From the NCBI RefSeq assembly GCF_003024605.1, contig NZ_PYJQ01000005.1:434001-498000 (forward strand): a stretch of DNA of 64,000 bases, given 5' to 3'. Below, in pieces: positions 27,586 to 36,400 of this stretch. Position numbers and translations under genes: made by a program. The number at the start of each line of letters is the position of its first letter. Within the stretch, counting starts at the first letter, position 1. The DNA is from Rhizobium sp. JAB6. GTDB taxonomy: Bacteria > Pseudomonadota > Alphaproteobacteria > Rhizobiales > Rhizobiaceae. The notes beneath the pieces were generated by a model. The model was given only the letters and a program-made list of their open reading frames with translations. It searched no databases and was not told where the DNA came from.

Positions 27586-27843
27586 CTATCGGTTGTTCAA
27601 CTGCGATCGTACGAGCCGCAATCCCTTTTCGCTGATGCGGTAGGGATGCCCGTCGGTGGATTTTATCGCCTTGAGGCGCTTCAGCCGCCGAAAGAGGTCG
27701 ATGCCGAAATCGGGATAGACCCAGCCGTCGCGCGTGAAGCAATAGACGGTCTCGATCTTCTTGTTTTCGCTGCGTTCGATTTCGATGCGCCCGCCCTGGG
27801 CGAGCAGGTGGAGAATGCGCTGTTCTGCGCGAGAAATGTCCAT
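27586..27843 (-). CDS. yjhX: YjhX family protein (UPF0386), putative topoisomerase I inhibitor toxin
   Basis: An 85-residue protein of the YjhX/TopAI family. The E. coli member binds topoisomerase I and inhibits it. The sequence begins MDISRAEQRILHLLAQGGRI and ends RISEKGLRLVRSQLNNR, the family pattern with conserved FTRDGWVYPDFGIDLF. The ATG at 27843 matches this start; a longer frame upstream is not conserved-looking. A promoter, leader ORF and terminator-like hairpin precede it (27880-28040), so expression is probably attenuated. E. coli pairs yjhX with the GNAT gene yjhQ; here a GNAT gene lies divergently at 28141. Confidence 0.85.
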   Translation of the reverse strand: MDISRAEQRILHLLAQGGRIEIERSENKKIETVYCFTRDGWVYPDFGIDLFRRLKRLKAIKSTDGHPYRISEKGLRLVRSQLNNR

Positions 27844-27879
27844 TGTTGTCAGAATCCGTATAGCGCCAAAGAGACGCAC

Positions 27880-27961
27880 AAAAACGATCCGAGCCTTCCC
27901 TTGGGGAAGTCGGGGCTTCGTTTTTCAGGCCCGGCACGCAAGAAGACTTGCGAGCGGGGCC
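27880..27961 (-). promoter_or_regulatory. Tandem hairpins, putative attenuator of yjhX
   Basis: Read on the minus strand, hairpin A (27961-27928) has GGCCC/GGGCC outer arms and CGCAAG-4 bases-CTTGCG inner arms. Hairpin B (27924-27880) has AAAACGA/TCGTTTT outer arms, CCGA/TCGG and CTTCCC/GGGGAAG inner pairing, and ends in a T-tract, as an intrinsic terminator does. Hairpin A begins one base after the leader ORF stop codon, so a stalled or terminating ribosome would cover it. yjhX starts 37 bases later. Confidence 0.65.
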
Positions 27962-27962
27962 T

Positions 27963-27989
27963 TTACCGGCACTGACAAAAATTAGACAT
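27963..27989 (-). CDS. Putative leader peptide MSNFCQCR upstream of yjhX
   Basis: An 8-codon ORF (MSNFCQCR, stop TAA) with GGAG five bases before its ATG, inside the predicted yjhX leader. It lies about 15-25 bases after the predicted transcription start and directly before two hairpins. E. coli topAI (yjhX) is controlled by a leader ORF called toiL, so a leader peptide here fits the family; the two are not shown to be homologous. Translation is inferred, not proven. Confidence 0.5.
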   Translation of the reverse strand: MSNFCQCR

Positions 27990-28011
27990 CAAAACTCCGT
28001 TGATAACTCCT

Positions 28012-28040
28012 TTCTAAAAGGGGTTGCGCCGGTCGGTCAA
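28012..28040 (-). promoter_or_regulatory. Putative promoter of the yjhX leader
   Basis: On the minus strand, TTGACC (28040-28035), a 17-base spacer and TTAGAA (28017-28012). It lies 23 bases upstream of the leader ORF start. Confidence 0.5.
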
Positions 28041-28140
28041 GTTCAACCGTCTCGATGGTTTTGCGGTAGGCGCTTATTAATCTCGCCGCTGGCAAAAGCC
28101 TTTGGCCGATGCTTTACTGTTTTCAAACGGCGGGGGCTCG

Positions 28141-28650
28141 ATGATCCATATTCGTAATGCCCATGAAGGTGAAACGGCGGTGCTGGCAAGTATCGGTCTG
28201 CGCTCCTGGCAGAAGGCTATGGCCACGATCGGCGGTACGGGCGAGCTTCTGGAAGGCGCAAGCGAGGCTTTTACCAATTTCACCCGCAATCTCTGGCTGA
28301 CGATATCAGTCATCGAATTGAATGGTGAGGCGGTCGGATGGGCCGCGCGCGAAGCGCTCGATGAGGCGATCTCCGATTTCTGGATCGATCCGGACTTCGC
28401 GCGACGCGGTCTCGGCTCGGCTTTGCTTGCGCGGATCGAGCACGATGTGCGCGAGCAGGGGCTGGAAAAGGTGTCGCTGCAGAGCCATGCGGGAAATACC
28501 GATGCCATAGCCTTCTTCAAAGCGCGCGGCTATGAGATCCATTGGCTGTCCGTCGTCTATTCCCCGAAGCTCGACAGCGACGTGCCGACGGTCGGGCTTT
28601 CGAAATCGCTGGTCGCGGAGAGCGATGGCGCCTACGGATCGGGCATATAG
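28141..28650 (+). CDS. GNAT family N-acetyltransferase
   Basis: A 169-residue acetyltransferase-fold protein. The acetyl-CoA loop is RRGLGSALLARIEHD, after the strand FWIDPDF, and the C-terminal GNTDAIAFFKARGYEIH is typical. ATG 28141 has a G-rich stretch (CGGGGG) upstream. It is divergent from yjhX, and in E. coli the YjhX antitoxin YjhQ is also a GNAT protein. That makes an antitoxin role possible but unproven. gatB follows in the same direction after 87 bases. Confidence 0.85.
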   Translation: MIHIRNAHEGETAVLASIGLRSWQKAMATIGGTGELLEGASEAFTNFTRNLWLTISVIELNGEAVGWAAREALDEAISDFWIDPDFARRGLGSALLARIEHDVREQGLEKVSLQSHAGNTDAIAFFKARGYEIHWLSVVYSPKLDSDVPTVGLSKSLVAESDGAYGSGI

Positions 28651-28737
28651 CATGCTGGCGGCGCCGAAAGCCTTGCGCCGTCTCGCCAATTGCTCTACCT
28701 CACCAAAGCAGAAAACAGCATTATACAAGAGCTTCCC

Positions 28738-30243
28738 ATGACCATTGTCGACGTCCGCACGCCAGAGCCGAAACGCTTCATTCCCGGTGCCACCGGTGAC
28801 TGGGAAATCGTTATCGGCATGGAAGTCCACGCCCAGGTGCTGAGCAAGTCCAAGCTCTTCTCCGGCGCCTCGACGGAGTTCGGCAATCCTCAGAATTCCA
28901 ACGTATCGCTCGTCGATGCAGCCATGCCCGGTATGCTGCCGGTCATCAATGAGGAATGCATCAAGCAGGCGGTGCGCACCGGCCTCGGCCTGAAGGCGAA
29001 GATCAACAAGCGCTCGATCTTCGACCGCAAGAACTATTTCTATCCCGACCTGCCGCAGGGCTATCAGATCTCGCAGTTCAAGGATCCGATCGTCGGCGAG
29101 GGGAAGATCGTCATCTCGCTCGGTCCCGACCGCCAGGGCCAGTTCGAGGATATCGAGATCGGCATCGAGCGCCTGCATCTGGAGCAGGATGCCGGCAAGT
29201 CGATGCACGATCAGCACGCGACCATGTCCTATGTCGATCTCAACCGCTCCGGCGTCGCGTTGATGGAAATCGTCTCCAAGCCGGACATTCGCTCGGCCGA
29301 CGAGGCGAAGGCCTACATGACGAAGCTGCGTTCGATCGTGCGCTATCTCGGCACCTGCGACGGCAACATGGATGAAGGTTCCATGCGTGCCGACGTCAAC
29401 GTCTCGGTCCGTCGCCCGGGCGGCGAATTCGGCACGCGCTGCGAAATCAAGAACGTCAACTCCATCCGCTTCATCGGTCAGGCGATCGAGTATGAAGCGC
29501 GCCGGCAGATCGGCATTCTGGAAGATGGCGGCACCATCGATCAGGAAACCCGCCTCTTCGATCCGAACAAGGGCGAGACACGGTCGCTGCGCACCAAGGA
29601 AGACGCGCACGACTACCGCTATTTCCCCGATCCGGATCTGCTGCCGCTGGAATTCGACGACGCCTTCATACAGGAACTTGCCGAGCACCTGCCGGAATTG
29701 CCTGACGACAAGAAGGAACGTTTCGTCCGCGAACTCGGCCTCTCGGTCTATGATGCTTCCGTGTTGGTGTCGGAAAAGGCGATCGCCGATTATTTCGAGG
29801 CCGTTGCCGCCGGTCGTGACGGCAAGATGGCGGCAAACTGGGTAATCAACGACCTCTTGGGTGCCTTGAACAGAACGGGCAAAGACATTGAAGAGACTCC
29901 GGTTTCGCCCGCCCAGCTCGGCGCGATCATCGATCTCATCAAGGCCGAAACCATCTCCGGCAAGATCGCCAAGGATCTGTTCGAAATCGTCCTCAACGAG
30001 GGTGGCGACCCCGCCGAGATCGTCGAAGCTCGCGGCATGAAGCAGGTCACCGATACCGGCGCGATCGAAAAGGCCGTGGACGAGATCATCGCCGCCAATC
30101 CGGATCAGGTTGCCAAGGTCAAGGCAAAGCCGACGCTCGCCGGCTGGTTCGTCGGCCAAGTGATGAAGTCGACGGGCGGCAAGGCCAATCCGCAGGCCGT
30201 CCAGGCGCTGGTCAAGGCTAAGCTCGGCATCGAAGAGGAATAA
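28738..30243 (+). CDS. gatB: Asp-tRNA(Asn)/Glu-tRNA(Gln) amidotransferase subunit B
   Basis: The 501-residue subunit that phosphorylates the misacylated tRNA in GatCAB. It has the opening [33 protein letters not shown], the [17 protein letters not shown] block and the C-terminal YqeY-like tail domain with [20 protein letters not shown] 28738 gives the usual length. A GNAT gene starts three bases after its stop. Confidence 0.97.
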   Translation: MTIVDVRTPEPKRFIPGATGDWEIVIGMEVHAQVLSKSKLFSGASTEFGNPQNSNVSLVDAAMPGMLPVINEECIKQAVRTGLGLKAKINKRSIFDRKNYFYPDLPQGYQISQFKDPIVGEGKIVISLGPDRQGQFEDIEIGIERLHLEQDAGKSMHDQHATMSYVDLNRSGVALMEIVSKPDIRSADEAKAYMTKLRSIVRYLGTCDGNMDEGSMRADVNVSVRRPGGEFGTRCEIKNVNSIRFIGQAIEYEARRQIGILEDGGTIDQETRLFDPNKGETRSLRTKEDAHDYRYFPDPDLLPLEFDDAFIQELAEHLPELPDDKKERFVRELGLSVYDASVLVSEKAIADYFEAVAAGRDGKMAANWVINDLLGALNRTGKDIEETPVSPAQLGAIIDLIKAETISGKIAKDLFEIVLNEGGDPAEIVEARGMKQVTDTGAIEKAVDEIIAANPDQVAKVKAKPTLAGWFVGQVMKSTGGKANPQAVQALVKAKLGIEEE

Positions 30244-30246
30244 GCG

Positions 30247-30759
30247 GTGTTCTTCGTCCGCACCGCCAGCGAGCAGGACCTGGAAAAGGTCCGTGCTCTG
30301 CTCGGCGAAGCCTGGCATGCCACCTATGACCGGATCTATGGGCCGGAAAAGGTCAGTGAGCTCCACGCCTCCTGGCACTCGCCGGCTTCGCTGAAGGCCC
30401 GGCTGGCGAACAAGAATTCGGAATTCCTCGTCGCCGACGACGGCAGGACGATCGGTGGCATGGGCTATGCCGCCATGTCCAAAGAGATGACGAAAACCGT
30501 CATGCTCCACATGCTCTATGTCAGTCCAAAGCATCAGCGCGAGGGTATCGGCCGCGATATTTTCGCGGAACTGGAGACCTGTTTTCCGGATGCGGAGATC
30601 ATGCGCCTCGAGGTCGATCCGCAGAACGAGCCCGCGATCGCCTTTTATCAAGCCCATGGCTTTGTCGAGGTGGGCCGCACGGAAAACTGCGGCAGCGGGC
30701 AGTCGGGCATTCCGGCGCTGGTATTCGAGAAGCCGTTGGGCGGGCCACTGAAAGAATAG
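30247..30759 (+). CDS. GNAT family N-acetyltransferase
   Basis: A 170-residue GNAT protein starting at a GTG three bases after the gatB stop, so it is likely co-translated. Motif A is YVSPKHQREGIGRDIFAELE and the C-terminal motif is NEPAIAFYQAHGFVEVGRTE. The substrate is unknown. A further GNAT gene starts 12 bases later. Confidence 0.83.
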   Translation: MFFVRTASEQDLEKVRALLGEAWHATYDRIYGPEKVSELHASWHSPASLKARLANKNSEFLVADDGRTIGGMGYAAMSKEMTKTVMLHMLYVSPKHQREGIGRDIFAELETCFPDAEIMRLEVDPQNEPAIAFYQAHGFVEVGRTENCGSGQSGIPALVFEKPLGGPLKE

Positions 30760-30771
30760 ACGAGATCGTTC

Positions 30772-31239
30772 ATGCAAGACGCCCGCCTGGTGATCCGCGA
30801 AGCAAAAGAAACCGACCTTCACGCCCTGATCGGCCTCTTTGCCGCCGACGCCGTAGGCGGGCACGGCGATACGACCGACCCCTCTGCCTATGATGACTAT
30901 CTCCATGCCTTTCGCACCATCGCGGCGTCACCGGAGCAGACGCTCTATGTCGCTGAGCTTGCCGGCGAAGTGGTCGGGACGTTTCAGACGATGATCACGA
31001 CGACGCTGACCGGCCGCGGATCATCTGCCATGATCATCGAAGCGGTCCAGACGCGAGCCGATATGCGCGGGCAGGGGATCGGAGCGGCGATGATCAGTTT
31101 CTGCATCGACGAGGCAAAAAGCAGCGGCATGCGGATGCTGCAGCTGACCTCGAACGCGGTGCGCAAGGACGCCCATCGCTTCTATGAGAGACTGGGTTTC
31201 AAGCCGACGCATTTAGGCTTCAAGATGCTATTGAAATGA
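30772..31239 (+). CDS. GNAT family N-acetyltransferase
   Basis: A 155-residue GNAT protein with motif A TRADMRGQGIGAAMISFCID and C-terminal LTSNAVRKDAHRFYERLGF. The last segment is typical of small-molecule or aminoglycoside-like acetyltransferases, but the substrate is unknown. It closes a gatB-GNAT-GNAT run with 3- and 12-base gaps, which suggests a single operon. Confidence 0.85.
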   Translation: MQDARLVIREAKETDLHALIGLFAADAVGGHGDTTDPSAYDDYLHAFRTIAASPEQTLYVAELAGEVVGTFQTMITTTLTGRGSSAMIIEAVQTRADMRGQGIGAAMISFCIDEAKSSGMRMLQLTSNAVRKDAHRFYERLGFKPTHLGFKMLLK

Positions 31240-31345
31240 AGCCTTTTGCCCGCTGGAATCACTGGACAAGCAGGCCTAGGGGCGGCATAAGCAAACTATC
31301 GAATTCTGGTATCGCTCGCCCCTCAGCGGGTATCGAGGAAAAGAC

Positions 31346-31744
31346 ATGTGGAATTTCATCGTACAGACCTTCACCTGGTGGAATAGCCAAACTTTGGGAA
31401 CGCGCTTTGCGACCTGGCGGTTTGGCAAGCGTGTCGGCGAGGATGAATTCGGCAACGTCTATTACGAAGGCGGCATGTCTTCCTACGGCCTCCCGAAGCG
31501 CTGGGTGATCTACAAGGGCTATGCCGAAGCCTCCGCCATTCCTCCGGGCTGGCACGGCTGGATGCATCATCGCACCGACGTTCCGCCGACCAAGGAAAAT
31601 TATGTCGCCAAGGAATGGCAGAAGGAACATCGCGCCAATCCGACTGGCTCGCCGCAGGCTTACCGCCCCCCGGGCTCTCTCGCCGCTGCCGGCGAACGTC
31701 CGCGCGTGACTGGCGACTACGACGCCTGGACCCCGGGCAACTGA
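31346..31744 (+). CDS. NDUFA12 (B17.2)-like respiratory complex I accessory subunit
   Basis: A 132-residue protein of the NDUFA12 family, an accessory subunit of NADH:ubiquinone oxidoreductase shared by mitochondria and alphaproteobacteria. The conserved core is VGEDEFGNVYYE, RWVIYKGYAEASAIPP and WHGWMHHRTD. ATG 31346 follows AGGAAAAGAC. The DUF2155 gene follows downstream in the same direction, a pairing common in rhizobia. Confidence 0.93.
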   Translation: MWNFIVQTFTWWNSQTLGTRFATWRFGKRVGEDEFGNVYYEGGMSSYGLPKRWVIYKGYAEASAIPPGWHGWMHHRTDVPPTKENYVAKEWQKEHRANPTGSPQAYRPPGSLAAAGERPRVTGDYDAWTPGN

Positions 31745-31846
31745 GCGAGAAGCCGGCTCGTCCTTTGGCCACAATTGGGCTTTAGGCGCGACATAAGCCG
31801 GCTTTTGCTCGGCGCCTTGACCGAGACCAAGCGGAGATTGGCGGAT

Positions 31847-32287
31847 ATGATGGTTTTCACGCGGAGCGCTTCTTTGCGTGCAGCAGCTGTAGCGGGCCTT
31901 GCTCTCCTCGCCGGCATCATGGCAGCCCCCACCGCCCAGGCTGCCCGCATCGCCAATCCGGTTGCCGTCTTCTCCGGTCTCGACAAGATCACCGGACGCA
32001 TCACCACTTTCGATGTCTATGTCAACGAAACCGTGCAGTTCGGCGCGCTGCAGGTGACGCCACGTGCCTGTTATTCGCGAGACGATACCGAGCAGCAGAA
32101 GGTGGACGGTTTCGTCGAGGTGGACGAAATTACCCTCGACCGTCGCATCCGCCGCATCTTCACGGGCTGGATGTTCGCCGACAGCCCCGGCCTCAACGCC
32201 GTCGAGCACCCGATCTATGACGTCTGGCTGAAAGAGTGCAAGCAGAAGTCCGACGTGCCGGCGCCGGATACCGCCGGCGCGAAGTAA
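31847..32287 (+). CDS. DUF2155 family exported protein
   Basis: A 146-residue protein with a signal peptide (cleavage near APTAQA-ARIANP) and the DUF2155 core: LDKITGRITTFDVYVNE, LQVTPRACYSRD and FTGWMFADSPGLNAVEHPIYDVWL. The periplasmic function is unknown. The tandem ATGs at 31847 and 31850 fit the signal peptide; an upstream frame start at 31775 would give an unlikely leader. It follows the NDUFA12 gene. Confidence 0.88.
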   Translation: MMVFTRSASLRAAAVAGLALLAGIMAAPTAQAARIANPVAVFSGLDKITGRITTFDVYVNETVQFGALQVTPRACYSRDDTEQQKVDGFVEVDEITLDRRIRRIFTGWMFADSPGLNAVEHPIYDVWLKECKQKSDVPAPDTAGAK

Positions 32288-32366
32288 TCGGTTTCAAGAC
32301 GCAGATTGTAAAATCGGACAGCAGGCCACAACCGGAATTTGAAGTGGCCCTCAAAGGATCCACCGC

Positions 32367-32996
32367 TCAGGGCTGATCGCCGGAAAAGCTGAGATTGGGC
32401 GATTCCATCGCCTTCTCCAGCATTTTTGCATAGGCATCCTTCGGCACGTCGATGGCGCCGAATGTCTTCAGATGCTCGGTGGTGAATTGCGTGTCGAGCA
32501 GGGTGAAGCCGCGTTCGCGCAGGCGCTCCACCAGATAGACGAGGCAGATCTTGGAAGCATCCCTACGGCGGGAAAACATGCTTTCACCGAAGAAGGCGGA
32601 CCCCAGTGAAACGCCATAGAGACCGCCCACTAGCCGGTCGCCTTCCCAAGCCTCGACGGAATGGGCATGGCCGATATGGTGCAGGGTGGCGTAGAGCGAG
32701 CGGATCGTCTCGTTGATCCAGGTGCTGGGGCGATCGCTCGTCTCCTCGCCGCAGGCCGCGATGACGGCCTCAAAATCGGTATCGAAACGGATGTCGAAGG
32801 GGCGTTGGCGGATTTTTTTGGCGAGGCTCTTGGAGACGTGAAACGTATCGAGAGGGATGATGCCCCGTAATTCCGGCTCGACCCAGAAGATTTCCGGGTC
32901 GTCTGCCGATTCGGCCATCGGGAAAAGCCCGATGGAATAGGCGCGCAACAGGATCTCCGGGGTAATGCCGGGATGTCTGCCGCGCGCTCCGGGCAT
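32367..32996 (-). CDS. aat: Leucyl/phenylalanyl-tRNA-protein transferase
   Basis: N-end-rule enzyme that adds Leu or Phe to proteins with basic N-termini and marks them for ClpAP. The 209-residue protein has the family core: [26 protein letters not shown], the [20 protein letters not shown] block and [16 protein letters not shown]. It starts three bases after the accC stop, so it is the last gene of accB-accC-aat, an arrangement known in rhizobia. Confidence 0.95.
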   Translation of the reverse strand: MPGARGRHPGITPEILLRAYSIGLFPMAESADDPEIFWVEPELRGIIPLDTFHVSKSLAKKIRQRPFDIRFDTDFEAVIAACGEETSDRPSTWINETIRSLYATLHHIGHAHSVEAWEGDRLVGGLYGVSLGSAFFGESMFSRRRDASKICLVYLVERLRERGFTLLDTQFTTEHLKTFGAIDVPKDAYAKMLEKAMESPNLSFSGDQP

Positions 32997-32999
32997 TGG

Positions 33000-34352
33000 C
33001 TAGGCCGAGGTTTTCGCCAGGTAGTTTTCCAGCCAGTGGATATCGTAATCGCCGTTGGCGATATCCTGGTTGGAAACCAGATCCTGGAAGAGCGGCAAGG
33101 TGGTCTTGATGCCATCCACTACGAATTCGTCCAGCGCGCGTCGCAGGCGCATCATGCATTCGACGCGGGTGCGCCCGTGCACGATCAGCTTGCCGATGAG
33201 GCTGTCGTAGTAGGGAGGGATCCTGTAGCCCTGATAGGCTCCGGAATCGATACGCACGCCGAGGCCGCCTGGCGCATGGAAATGCGTGATCGTGCCGGGC
33301 GAGGGGATGAAGGTACGCGCGTCTTCGGCGTTGATGCGGCATTCGATGGCGTGGCCATGGAAATGCACCTCATCCTGCGTGACCGAAAGGCCGCCGCCGG
33401 AAGCGACGCGGATCTGCTCGTGCACGAGGTCGATGCCGGTGATGGCTTCGGTGACGGGATGTTCCACCTGCAGACGGGTGTTCATTTCGATAAAATAGAA
33501 CTCGCCGTTCTCATAGAGGAACTCGATGGTGCCGGCGCCGCGATATTTCAGCTTCTTCATCGCGTCTGCGCAGATCTGACCGATCTTCATGCGCTGTTCG
33601 ACATTGAGCGCCGGGGAGTTGGCTTCTTCCCAGACCTTCTGGTGGCGGCGCTGCAGCGAGCAGTCGCGTTCGCCGAGATGGACCGCATTGCCTTCGCCGT
33701 CACCGAAAACCTGAATTTCGATGTGGCGCGGCTTGCCGAGGTACTTTTCCATATAGACGGATTCGTTGCCGAAAGCGGCTGCGGCTTCCGTGCGTGCCGT
33801 CGACCAGGCTTCGATCAGGTCCTCTTCCGTGCGGGCGACTTTCATGCCGCGGCCACCGCCGCCGGCGGTCGCCTTGATGAGAACCGGATAGCCGATCTCG
33901 CGCGCCGTCTTCAGCGCATCCGCCTCGGTCTTGACTTCGCCGTCGGAACCGGGAACGACCGGGATGCCGAGCTGCTGCGCCGTGGTCTTGGCAGTGATCT
34001 TGTCGCCCATGATGCGGATATGTTCCGCCGTCGGACCGATGAAGGTAATGCCGTGCGCCTCGAGAATATCTGCGAATTTGGCATTTTCCGACAGGAACCC
34101 ATAACCCGGATGCACGGCGTCCGCGCCGGTGATCTCGCAGGCGGCGACGATCTGATGGATGTTGAGATAGCTTTCGCGCGACGGCGGCGGACCGATGCAA
34201 ACGCTCTCATCCGCAAGCCGCACATGCATCGCGTCGGCATCGGCGGTGGAGTGCACCGCAACGCTCGCAATGCCGAGCTCCTTGCAGGCGCGCAGCACGC
34301 GCAGAGCGATCTCTCCGCGATTGGCTATGAGAATCTTCGAAATCATGGGCAT
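33000..34352 (-). CDS. accC: Acetyl-CoA carboxylase, biotin carboxylase subunit
   Basis: ATP-dependent carboxylation of biotin on AccB, the first step of fatty-acid synthesis. The 450-residue protein opens [16 protein letters not shown], has the glycine-rich ATP loop [13 protein letters not shown], and the catalytic [14 protein letters not shown] block. The ATG at 34352 is seven bases after AGTAGG inside the accB end. The alternative 34346 removes two residues. It is co-transcribed with accB (seven-base gap) and aat. Confidence 0.96.
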   Translation of the reverse strand: MPMISKILIANRGEIALRVLRACKELGIASVAVHSTADADAMHVRLADESVCIGPPPSRESYLNIHQIVAACEITGADAVHPGYGFLSENAKFADILEAHGITFIGPTAEHIRIMGDKITAKTTAQQLGIPVVPGSDGEVKTEADALKTAREIGYPVLIKATAGGGGRGMKVARTEEDLIEAWSTARTEAAAAFGNESVYMEKYLGKPRHIEIQVFGDGEGNAVHLGERDCSLQRRHQKVWEEANSPALNVEQRMKIGQICADAMKKLKYRGAGTIEFLYENGEFYFIEMNTRLQVEHPVTEAITGIDLVHEQIRVASGGGLSVTQDEVHFHGHAIECRINAEDARTFIPSPGTITHFHAPGGLGVRIDSGAYQGYRIPPYYDSLIGKLIVHGRTRVECMMRLRRALDEFVVDGIKTTLPLFQDLVSNQDIANGDYDIHWLENYLAKTSA

Positions 34353-34359
34353 GGGCGGC

Positions 34360-34833
34360 CTACTCGATGACGACCAGGGCTTCGCCATACTCGACCGGAC
34401 GACCGTCCTGAACGAGAATTTCGGTCACCGTACCGGACTTCGGCGCGGGGATCTGGTTCATCGTCTTCATGGCTTCGATGATGAGCAGCGTCTGGCCTTC
34501 CTTGACGGTCGCGCCGACCTGGATGAAGGCGGCCGCGCCCGGTGCCGGCGCCAGATAGGCGGTGCCGACCATGGGCGCGCTGACGACGTTGTCGGGATTG
34601 CGGGTATTGCCTGCGGGAGCGGCGGCGGCCGGTGCTGCTGCAACGGCGGCGGGAGCGGCGTAAGCGGCCGGGGCGGCAATCGGCGCCTGAACATATTGCG
34701 TCGTGCCGGCGCGCGATACGCGGATACGCATATCTTCCTGTTCGACTTCGATCTCGGTCAGGTCCGTGTCATTGAGAATATTGGCGAGATCGCGAATCAG
34801 CGCCTGGTCGATACCCGATTTCTTTTCAGCCAT
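34360..34833 (-). CDS. accB: Acetyl-CoA carboxylase biotin carboxyl carrier protein
   Basis: A 157-residue biotin carrier with a helical N-terminus ([20 protein letters not shown]), an Ala/Pro-rich flexible linker and the biotinyl domain with [12 protein letters not shown], where the central Lys is biotinylated. It is followed by accC. aroQ is upstream on the same strand with a 24-base gap. Confidence 0.96.
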   Translation of the reverse strand: MAEKKSGIDQALIRDLANILNDTDLTEIEVEQEDMRIRVSRAGTTQYVQAPIAAPAAYAAPAAVAAAPAAAAPAGNTRNPDNVVSAPMVGTAYLAPAPGAAAFIQVGATVKEGQTLLIIEAMKTMNQIPAPKSGTVTEILVQDGRPVEYGEALVVIE

Positions 34834-34857
34834 TGGTTTTCTTGCCCTGTATTTTTG

Positions 34858-35295
34858 TTATTGGGTGATGGATTTCAGCGCTTGAAGCGCCAGGATGTAG
34901 CTATGAGGTCCGAAACCGCAGATCATGCCCTTTGCCGCGGGCGCGATCATCGATTTGTGCCGGAATTCTTCGCGTGCGTGGATGTTGGAGATATGGACCT
35001 CCACGACGGGAATGGAAATGGCGCGGATCGCATCGTGCAGCGCGATCGACGTGTGACCATAGGCACCGGGATTGATCGCGACGCCGGCTGCCTTGTCGCC
35101 GGCCTCATGAATCCAGTCGACCAGCACGCCTTCGTGATTGCTCTGGCGGAAGTCGATGACGAAGCCCAGGCTTTCACCGGCGGATTTGCAGTCGGCTTCG
35201 ATATCCTTGAGCGTCTTGCCGCCATAGATGCCCGGCTCGCGCTTGCCGAGAGCGTTTAGATTGGGTCCGTTAAGGACGAAAATAGTTTGCGCCAT
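34858..35295 (-). CDS. aroQ: Type II 3-dehydroquinate dehydratase
   Basis: Third step of the shikimate pathway, using the trans-dehydration type II enzyme. The 145-residue protein has the family markers LNGPNLNALGKREPGIYG (active-site Tyr), FRQSNHEG, NPGAYGHTSIALHDAI and VEVHISNIHAREEFRHKS (His and Arg of the active site). The ATG at 35295 gives MAQTIFVLNGP. It leads the aroQ-accB-accC-aat operon, which is conserved in rhizobia. Confidence 0.96.
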   Translation of the reverse strand: MAQTIFVLNGPNLNALGKREPGIYGGKTLKDIEADCKSAGESLGFVIDFRQSNHEGVLVDWIHEAGDKAAGVAINPGAYGHTSIALHDAIRAISIPVVEVHISNIHAREEFRHKSMIAPAAKGMICGFGPHSYILALQALKSITQ

Positions 35296-35418
35296 CAGTG
35301 GTTCCGTCAAAGTGCAGCGCAACCTATAGACTCCCGAGGCTCTATAGGAAAGCCCCGGTGCGAAGGTTGCGTGCCTCTATATGTGGAAACGCCGCGATTT
35401 TGGCATTTTTTGCGCCGT

Positions 35419-36186
35419 TCAGCAGCTCGTCTTGCCGCAACCCCGAACGTTGGCGATCTTCTCCTTGATGGCATCGAGGCCGATCGCGCCGGAAACCATC
35501 TCGTTGCCGATGACATAGGCGGGTGTGCCGTTGACGCCGAGATCGGTAGCAAGCTGGTAGGTCGCCTTGATCGTGGCGGTATTCGGCGCTTTTGCCATTT
35601 CGGCCCGGATGGCCGCTTCGCTGACCCCGAGCGAGGTCGCGACATCGATGGCGGCGTCTTCGGAGGCACGGCCCTCGCTGCTCAGCAGCTTGTGATGGAA
35701 CGCGGCATATTTTTCCGGCGCGAGCAGGCGGAACGCGCTGGAAACCCGCGAGGCGGCAACCGAATCCTGGCCGAGGATCGGGAACTCCTTCAGCACGAAA
35801 CGGACATTCTTGTCCTGCTGCAGCAGCTTGTCCATGTCGCCAAGCGCATGTCGGCAATAGGTGCAATTATAGTCGAAGAACTCGACAACGGTGATATCGC
35901 CCTTCGGATTGCCGATGGCGACATCATCCTTGGAGTTGAAGATCGCATCCTTGTTCTCCGTGATCACCTGCGACGACTGTGCGATGCGGGCTTCGTCCTG
36001 CTTCTTTTCGAGCGCGGCCTGCGCATCCAGCAGCACCTCCGGGTGCTCGACCAGATAATCCCTGATGAAATCCCCGATTTCCTTCTTCTGCTGGTCGTCC
36101 AGCGCGGCGGCCGGCTGGATTGTGGCGAAGGACGCTGTCAGGGCAATCGCCGTAACCGTCAGCAGGCTTTTGAGAGAAAGGGTCAT
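35419..36186 (-). CDS. DsbA family thiol oxidoreductase, exported
   Basis: A 255-residue protein with a signal peptide (LLTVTAIALTASFATIQPAAA), a helical N-terminal part and a thioredoxin-fold domain with active-site Cys-Thr-Tyr-Cys after VVEFFDYN. The cis-Pro region is VNGTPAYVIGN. This matches the DsbA/BdbD/Com1-like group of periplasmic disulfide proteins. The C-terminus has an extra CGKTSC pair. ATG 36186 has GAGGA upstream. It is separate from aroQ (124-base gap). Confidence 0.9.
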   Translation of the reverse strand: MTLSLKSLLTVTAIALTASFATIQPAAALDDQQKKEIGDFIRDYLVEHPEVLLDAQAALEKKQDEARIAQSSQVITENKDAIFNSKDDVAIGNPKGDITVVEFFDYNCTYCRHALGDMDKLLQQDKNVRFVLKEFPILGQDSVAASRVSSAFRLLAPEKYAAFHHKLLSSEGRASEDAAIDVATSLGVSEAAIRAEMAKAPNTATIKATYQLATDLGVNGTPAYVIGNEMVSGAIGLDAIKEKIANVRGCGKTSC

Positions 36187-36400
36187 TGGGGTCCTCTTTT
36201 GGATCTGATCGGAGACGTTATTCTCGGATGCGCCATAGCATCGTCGGGTTAACATCCGCAAATGAGCATCGACAATTTACGGTGCGTCCTTATTTCCAGA
36301 AACAGGAATTTTCACGACAAAGCCGCAATCGCAGGATTGTGAACGAGCCAATATTGCGGCAAATGTCGCGAGCCGATCCGATCCGAAAGAGAATTGACCC

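Noticed and set aside
28306..30906. A long minus-strand frame opposite gatB
   Set aside because: gatB is certain on the plus strand; the antisense frame has no family features.
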